In this document: in pieces, positions 5,928 to 9,642 of the stretch
Layout of the letters: each line of letters starts with the position of its first letter
Numbering within the stretch: the first letter of the stretch is position 1
NCBI GenBank assembly: GCA_001751015.1
Contig: MAXM01000265.1
Location: 1-9,642, forward strand
Origin: Desulfobacterales bacterium C00003106
GTDB lineage: Bacteria > Desulfobacterota > Desulfobacteria > Desulfobacterales > C00003106
DNA: 9,642 bases
Direction of reading: 5' to 3'
Made by a program: the position numbers and the translations under genes
Notes under the pieces: model-generated
What the model saw: the letters and a program-made list of their open reading frames with translations, nothing else
Databases searched by the model: none
What the model was told of the DNA's origin: nothing

Positions 5928-6182
5928 TCACTGTTTCAATTTCCCGCAACAGCTTCCAGGCCCTGCGCAGCCTGCGGCGCTGGGCGTAGAACCGCAGCAA
6001 GAGGTATCCCCCGGGCCGGGCATACGGTTTCCGGGAGGCCCGGACAGCGAGGAGGGGACGGAAAGAAGCTTCTCCAGATTGTCGCCTCCACAAGATCGGC
6101 ACCGGGGAGCATCACCGGACCCGGTGATCAGGACTTCACTGATCTGCCTGCAGTCAAGACAGATGTAATCAAACATTGGCAT
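5928..6182 (-). CDS. FmdB-family zinc-ribbon protein with Cys-rich tail
   Basis: An 84-aa protein beginning MPMFDYICLDC, the FmdB/CxxC_CxxC regulatory-protein N-terminus. A zinc ribbon is formed by Cys8/Cys11 and Cys28/Cys31, followed by the family phrase LEKLLSVPS (36-44). The C-terminal tail is rich in Gly, Pro, Ser and Cys, with five more cysteines (62, 63, 72, 78, 79); such tails are seen in some members from anaerobes. The role is unclear: the founder was proposed as a regulator of formamidase/amidase genes, and other members are simply small metal-binding proteins. The ATG has an AAAGGA site about eight bases upstream. The gene lies 57 bp after the RND permease on the same strand, so it may be co-transcribed or use the candidate promoter at 6235-6207. 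Confidence 0.88.
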   Translation of the reverse strand: MPMFDYICLDCRQISEVLITGSGDAPRCRSCGGDNLEKLLSVPSSLSGPPGNRMPGPGDTSCCGSTPSAAGCAGPGSCCGKLKQ

Positions 6183-6206
6183 TAGTCTTTTCCTTTGGTT
6201 TATATC

Positions 6207-6235
6207 ATATTAGAATTAATAAAGTTTCATGTCAC
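6207..6235 (-). promoter_or_regulatory. Candidate promoter for the FmdB-family gene
   Basis: In the AT-rich gap after the RND gene, minus-strand GTGACA (6235-6230) and TAATAT (6212-6207) are 17 bases apart, matching consensus at five and four of six positions. No terminator separates the two genes, so read-through from the permease gene is equally possible. Confidence 0.3.
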
Positions 6236-6239
6236 TATG

Positions 6240-9200
6240 TTATGAGAACTTACGCATCTTGATCTGCTTTGCGTATTCTGTAGCATCCATTACCAGACTA
6301 AAGAGGGCGGGCACAAGAAAAAGAGTAAAAAAAGTGGAAACAGCAAGTCCGCCTACCACCACGCTTCCGATCCCCCTGTAAAACTCGGACCCCGCGCCCG
6401 GCGTGAGAATTAGCGGGAGCATACCGAATATACTCGTGATCGCGCTCATATAGATAGGACGAAGTCGGCTTCGCACCGATTCACGGATGGCTTCCCTGTG
6501 CGGCATATCGTGCTGCCGCATGTTGTTGAGAGCCTGGTGGACAATCAGGATCGCGTTGTTCACCACAACCCCTATCAGGATGATAAATCCAAGCATCGTA
6601 ATAATGTCAAGCGGCTGATAAGCAACAAAGAGATTTACCAGCGCAAGACCCATAAATCCGCCCGCAGCGGCAAGCGGCACAGAGAACATTATGACCGCCG
6701 GATAGAGGAAATTCTCAAACAGGGCCGACATCAGGAGATAGCTGATTAACAGGGCAAGCAGGAAATTCCATTTAAAGGCATCCTTTGTTCTGATAAGATC
6801 ATCTGCGGTACCGCTCAGGTTGATCCGGTACAGATTGCCGAGTTCACCCGTTGCTCTGATCGGTTCGACCACCTCCTCTGTTATCGTGTCAAGCGCGTCC
6901 TCTAAAGGAACCTGAGGCGGGGGGACTACCTGTAAAGCAATCGCTCGTTGCGATTCGATATGGTTGATCTGTGCAGGGCCATCTACAAGCCGTATGTCTG
7001 CGAGAGACCCCAATGTTACCCGTTCGCCCCCTGGGGTCTGTATCGTAAGGCCCTCAAGGTCTTGCGTGTACAGCAATTTTGCGTCTTTTCCTTTTACTAC
7101 AAGATCGACCTCCTCGCCATGAATCTGATACTCTGTTGCAATGGCTCCGTCAACCAGGACATCGACCGTTTCGCCAAGCTCTGATGTGGTTATTCCAAGC
7201 CGGGTAAGACGGTCCCTGTTCGGTATCACCCGCATCTCCGGGTTGCCGAGATCAAGGCTCGGGATGGGACGTATCTGTGCCTCCGGCATGAGTTCAAGGA
7301 GGCGTCCGAATATCTGACGCCCTGTCATGATAAGGCGATTCATGTCCGGTCCCGTGATTTCTATTTCTATTGACCGGCCTTCGCCGATCTTCTCTGAAAA
7401 GAGGCTGGGCTGTTGCACAAACGGGATCATGCCCGGAATTTTTCCTAAGACGCCATAGGCAAAATCGATCAGCTCGCGTGTCCGTTCCGGTATGGCGGAA
7501 ACGATACCCATAAAGACCTGCTGTCCAAAGGCGACATAAAAGAAATTCCTGACAGGCGGAACCGGGAGGTTCGCCGCTTCTTCGCTTTCAGGGTCGATTT
7601 CCGTAAGGGGGAGCACATCCTTTTCAATCTTCATCGCGATATCTTCGAGTTCCGTCAGGTTGTATCCTGGAGGGGGGAGGAGAATTCCAAAGACAATATC
7701 CCTATTGCCTTCAGGAAGATACTCTGTCTTGGGGGCGAGAAACCAGGCCATGCCCACAGAGAGCGATGTCATAACAAGGACCGTGAGAACGCGCGTTGAG
7801 ACCCGTCCGCATATCCGGTAGACAAATCCGGAAATCCAGTCCGCAATACGGGTTGCCGCGCTATGGACTGACCGGAGTTTGCCGGAATCCGTTTCTTTCT
7901 GTTTTGTTTTTTCAACACGTCCGAGTATCTTCGCTGCAAGCGATGGGATCATGGTCATTGAAATCACAAGGCTGAGTCCCACTGCGCTGCTGATTGCGAT
8001 CGCAATATCCCGGAACAACTGCCCGGCTTCTTCCCTGACAAAGATAATTGGCACAAAAACAGCTACAGTGGTGAGGGTGCTTGCCGATACGGCGCCCCAA
8101 ACCTCAACTGTGCCGTCATACGCGGCCTGACGGCGGTTTTTGCCCATCTCCCGATGCCTGAAGATGTTTTCAAAGACCACTATGGAATTGTCGACCACCA
8201 ACCCTACGGCAAAACTCATCCCTGCAAGACTCACCACGTTGATATTCCTGCCAAAGAGCGTCAGCATCAGAAACGTGCCCACTACGCTGATCGGTATGGC
8301 AAGGGCAATAATCACGGTGCTTGTAACATTCCTGAGAAATAGAAACAAGACAACAACGGCAAGACACCCCCCTACCAGTATATTTTGCTTCACCAATCGT
8401 ATCGCGTCGTAGATGTAGTTCGTCTCGTCGTACACCTGCTCGATTTCCAGATTGTGATCGCCCACAATCCCCTCATTCAGTTCACAAAGCGCCTCGTTCA
8501 GACGGTTCATGACCACAAGGACATTGGAGCCGGTTTCACGAACGGCATTCAATACAATAGTCGTCTTCCCATCATGGCGTACTACAACCTCTCTGTCTCC
8601 GTATGCAAGCGACACCATTGCGACATCACCCACCGTAACGGGAACGCCGCTTATCCGCTTGACGATCACGCTCTCAACGTCCGCCGGGCTTTCATACTCG
8701 CCTACTGTCCGGACTATGTATCTGCGTTTTTCTTCGTCAAAGTTGCCCGCGCTGATATTCTTGTTTTCGATATCAAGGGCCTGCATCAGCTCCGGGATTG
8801 TCACGTTTCGGGCAGCCAGAGCATCAGGGTCTGCAACAACCTGGAGTTCCCGCTCCTGTCCGCCGTAGATGTTCACCGAGGCCACCCCTGATATGCGCTC
8901 CAAACGGGGTTTTACATATTTGTCACAAAAATCGTACTCGCGGATCAATTCACCCTGATAACCATCTTTTGCCTGGAGGACCATCCAGGCTATGGCGCTT
9001 TCGTGACGTCCGCCTGACTTTATTGTCGGTTTGTCAACGTCTCTGGGATATTTCTTGACCTGTTCGAGTTTATTGGAGACCTTGAGAAGGGCCGTGTCCG
9101 GATCGGTTCCAAGCTCAAAGAGAAGATTGATATATCCTCTGCCGTCCGAGCTCTCGCTTTTCATCTTTTCCAGCCCCTCCACGTTCTTGAGCTGGTCCTC

Positions 9201-9401
9201 CTGTTCGTCGATGATCTCTCTCTCCACTTCCTGAGGACTCGCTCCCCTCCACACGGTCTCAACGGATATTTCAGGCACATCTATATCAGGAGTGAGCTGA
9301 ATCGGTATCCTGAAAAGCGAGATAATGCCGAACAGGAGTATGAGGATAACACCGACTGCTACGGTTACAGGTTTCTTTATGGCGATATCTATGAGTTTCA
9401 C
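6240..9401 (-). CDS. RND-family efflux permease (AcrB/HAE-1-like)
   Basis: Inner-membrane pump of a tripartite efflux system, expected to export hydrophobic compounds using proton entry. The 1053-aa length and two-fold layout are typical: TM1 at about 13-31, a large periplasmic loop to about 335, TM2-TM6 at about 336-490, TM7 at about 537-556, a second loop, and TM8-TM12 at about 875-1038. The TM4 motif reads AVGLVVDNSIVVFEN (398-412), with Asp404 where AcrB has Asp407 but Asn405 where AcrB has Asp408. TM10 reads GVVVNNAILIV (944-954), with Asn948 in place of AcrB Lys940. These variants occur in many HAE-1-like pumps and argue against the CusA heavy-metal group. The start is GTG, giving the family N-terminus MKLIDIAIKKPVTV, although no clear ribosome binding site precedes it. 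No adaptor or outer-membrane gene is in the window. Substrate unknown. Confidence 0.93.
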   Translation of the reverse strand: MKLIDIAIKKPVTVAVGVILILLFGIISLFRIPIQLTPDIDVPEISVETVWRGASPQEVEREIIDEQEDQLKNVEGLEKMKSESSDGRGYINLLFELGTDPDTALLKVSNKLEQVKKYPRDVDKPTIKSGGRHESAIAWMVLQAKDGYQGELIREYDFCDKYVKPRLERISGVASVNIYGGQERELQVVADPDALAARNVTIPELMQALDIENKNISAGNFDEEKRRYIVRTVGEYESPADVESVIVKRISGVPVTVGDVAMVSLAYGDREVVVRHDGKTTIVLNAVRETGSNVLVVMNRLNEALCELNEGIVGDHNLEIEQVYDETNYIYDAIRLVKQNILVGGCLAVVVLFLFLRNVTSTVIIALAIPISVVGTFLMLTLFGRNINVVSLAGMSFAVGLVVDNSIVVFENIFRHREMGKNRRQAAYDGTVEVWGAVSASTLTTVAVFVPIIFVREEAGQLFRDIAIAISSAVGLSLVISMTMIPSLAAKILGRVEKTKQKETDSGKLRSVHSAATRIADWISGFVYRICGRVSTRVLTVLVMTSLSVGMAWFLAPKTEYLPEGNRDIVFGILLPPPGYNLTELEDIAMKIEKDVLPLTEIDPESEEAANLPVPPVRNFFYVAFGQQVFMGIVSAIPERTRELIDFAYGVLGKIPGMIPFVQQPSLFSEKIGEGRSIEIEITGPDMNRLIMTGRQIFGRLLELMPEAQIRPIPSLDLGNPEMRVIPNRDRLTRLGITTSELGETVDVLVDGAIATEYQIHGEEVDLVVKGKDAKLLYTQDLEGLTIQTPGGERVTLGSLADIRLVDGPAQINHIESQRAIALQVVPPPQVPLEDALDTITEEVVEPIRATGELGNLYRINLSGTADDLIRTKDAFKWNFLLALLISYLLMSALFENFLYPAVIMFSVPLAAAGGFMGLALVNLFVAYQPLDIITMLGFIILIGVVVNNAILIVHQALNNMRQHDMPHREAIRESVRSRLRPIYMSAITSIFGMLPLILTPGAGSEFYRGIGSVVVGGLAVSTFFTLFLVPALFSLVMDATEYAKQIKMRKFS

Positions 9402-9427
9402 AGTATTTGTTGTCCGGTATAAAGTTT

Positions 9428-9452
9428 TCGACCTGTGCGGTTAGGTTTTAGC
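9428..9452. repeat. Repeat module TTCGACCTGTGCGGTTAG
   Basis: This segment matches 5672-5694 with two substitutions over about 23 bases (TTCGNCCTGTGCGGTTAGNTTTTA). Near queD it is joined directly to the 54-bp repeat; here it stands alone, about 25 bases upstream of the permease start codon, and the 54-bp repeat lies some 80 bases further out. Confidence 0.7.
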
Positions 9453-9490
9453 CATTGCCATCTGGGATTTCATCCAAGTTGGTTAGGAAC

Positions 9491-9528
9491 GGGAACGAAA
9501 ACGAAGCAACTTCCCCATTTATGCATCT
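9491..9528. repeat. Short hairpin repeat with enlarged loop
   Basis: GGGAA (9491-9495) and TTCCC (9511-9515) pair perfectly around a 15-base loop; the sequence resembles the 5866 copy with a few bases inserted in the loop, and TTATGCATCT follows at 9519-9528. The fourth stem pair is A-T here where other copies have a G-T wobble, so pairing is preserved. Confidence 0.65.
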
Positions 9529-9535
9529 TAGGAAT

Positions 9536-9589
9536 GGGGACGAAATAACTTTCCCAAGTAGGCGCATAGATTTGGGTCAAATTTGTTCG
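9536..9589. repeat. 54-bp dispersed repeat, copy 2
   Basis: Same orientation as 5622-5675 and 52 of 54 bases identical; the differences are a C/T at the hairpin base and a T/C in the AGGCG(T/C)ATAG stretch. GGGGA (9536-9540) pairs with TTCCC (9551-9555). It follows the 9491 hairpin almost in tandem. From 9590 to the window end no gene or further repeat was recognised. Confidence 0.85.
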
Positions 9590-9642
9590 ATCTCAAATCA
9601 CAAAAGTTGAAGGAATAGCAGGCTATTTTGATGCTTTTGGGA

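Noticed and set aside
5842..6102. Minus-strand 86-aa open frame overlapping the FmdB-family gene
   Set aside because: Shifted frame inside a well-supported gene, Arg-rich low-quality composition, no family resemblance, and it runs into the repeat region.
8385..8891. Plus-strand 168-aa open frame opposite the RND permease
   Set aside because: Fully antisense to a clear RND coding sequence, no ribosome binding site noticed and no recognisable motif.
9600..9642. Terminator from AATAGC/GCTATT near the right edge
   Set aside because: The stem is only five or six AT-rich pairs with a tiny loop and no clean T run.

Overview
The window reads as a fragment of a bacterial chromosome with moderate GC and a Gram-negative cell plan: an RND inner-membrane efflux permease, and FtsEX with an EnvC-type periplasmic activator. 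A transketolase split into two subunit genes, an FmdB-type zinc-ribbon protein with a Cys-rich tail, and ftsE-ftsX-envC in one operon together suggest a deltaproteobacterial (Desulfobacterota-like) organism. That is an inference from gene families; no rRNA or other taxonomic marker is present.

Left block (1-4643, all minus strand, read right to left): transketolase N-terminal subunit, transketolase C-terminal subunit, ftsE, ftsX, envC-like activator, then the first bases of one more gene at the window edge. Junctions are very tight: 11 bp between the transketolase subunits, an ATGA overlap into ftsE, 25 bp to ftsX, a 52-bp overlap into envC, and another ATGA overlap into the next gene. This looks like a single operon joining carbon metabolism to septal peptidoglycan hydrolysis control. 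FtsE and FtsX would form the ATP-driven inner-membrane complex, and the EnvC-like protein would be its periplasmic partner that switches on amidases.

Middle (4644-4962): a non-coding stretch with opposing signals. The plus strand has a good sigma70-like promoter followed about 100 nt later by a strong intrinsic terminator, outlining a small RNA or an attenuated leader. The minus strand has a weaker candidate promoter for the transketolase/fts operon. To the right, a 95-aa unrecognised plus-strand protein gene (4963-5250) converges on and overlaps queD (minus strand, 5213-5602; queuosine/7-deazaguanine pathway).

Right block: 5603-5927 has no gene and consists of repeat modules plus a long imperfect palindrome. 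Then come an FmdB-family zinc-ribbon gene (5928-6182) and a 1053-aa RND efflux permease (6240-9401), both minus strand. The last 241 bases (9402-9642) carry further copies of the same repeat modules in a different order; nothing recognisable was seen in 9590-9642. No adaptor or outer-membrane partner for the permease lies in the window.
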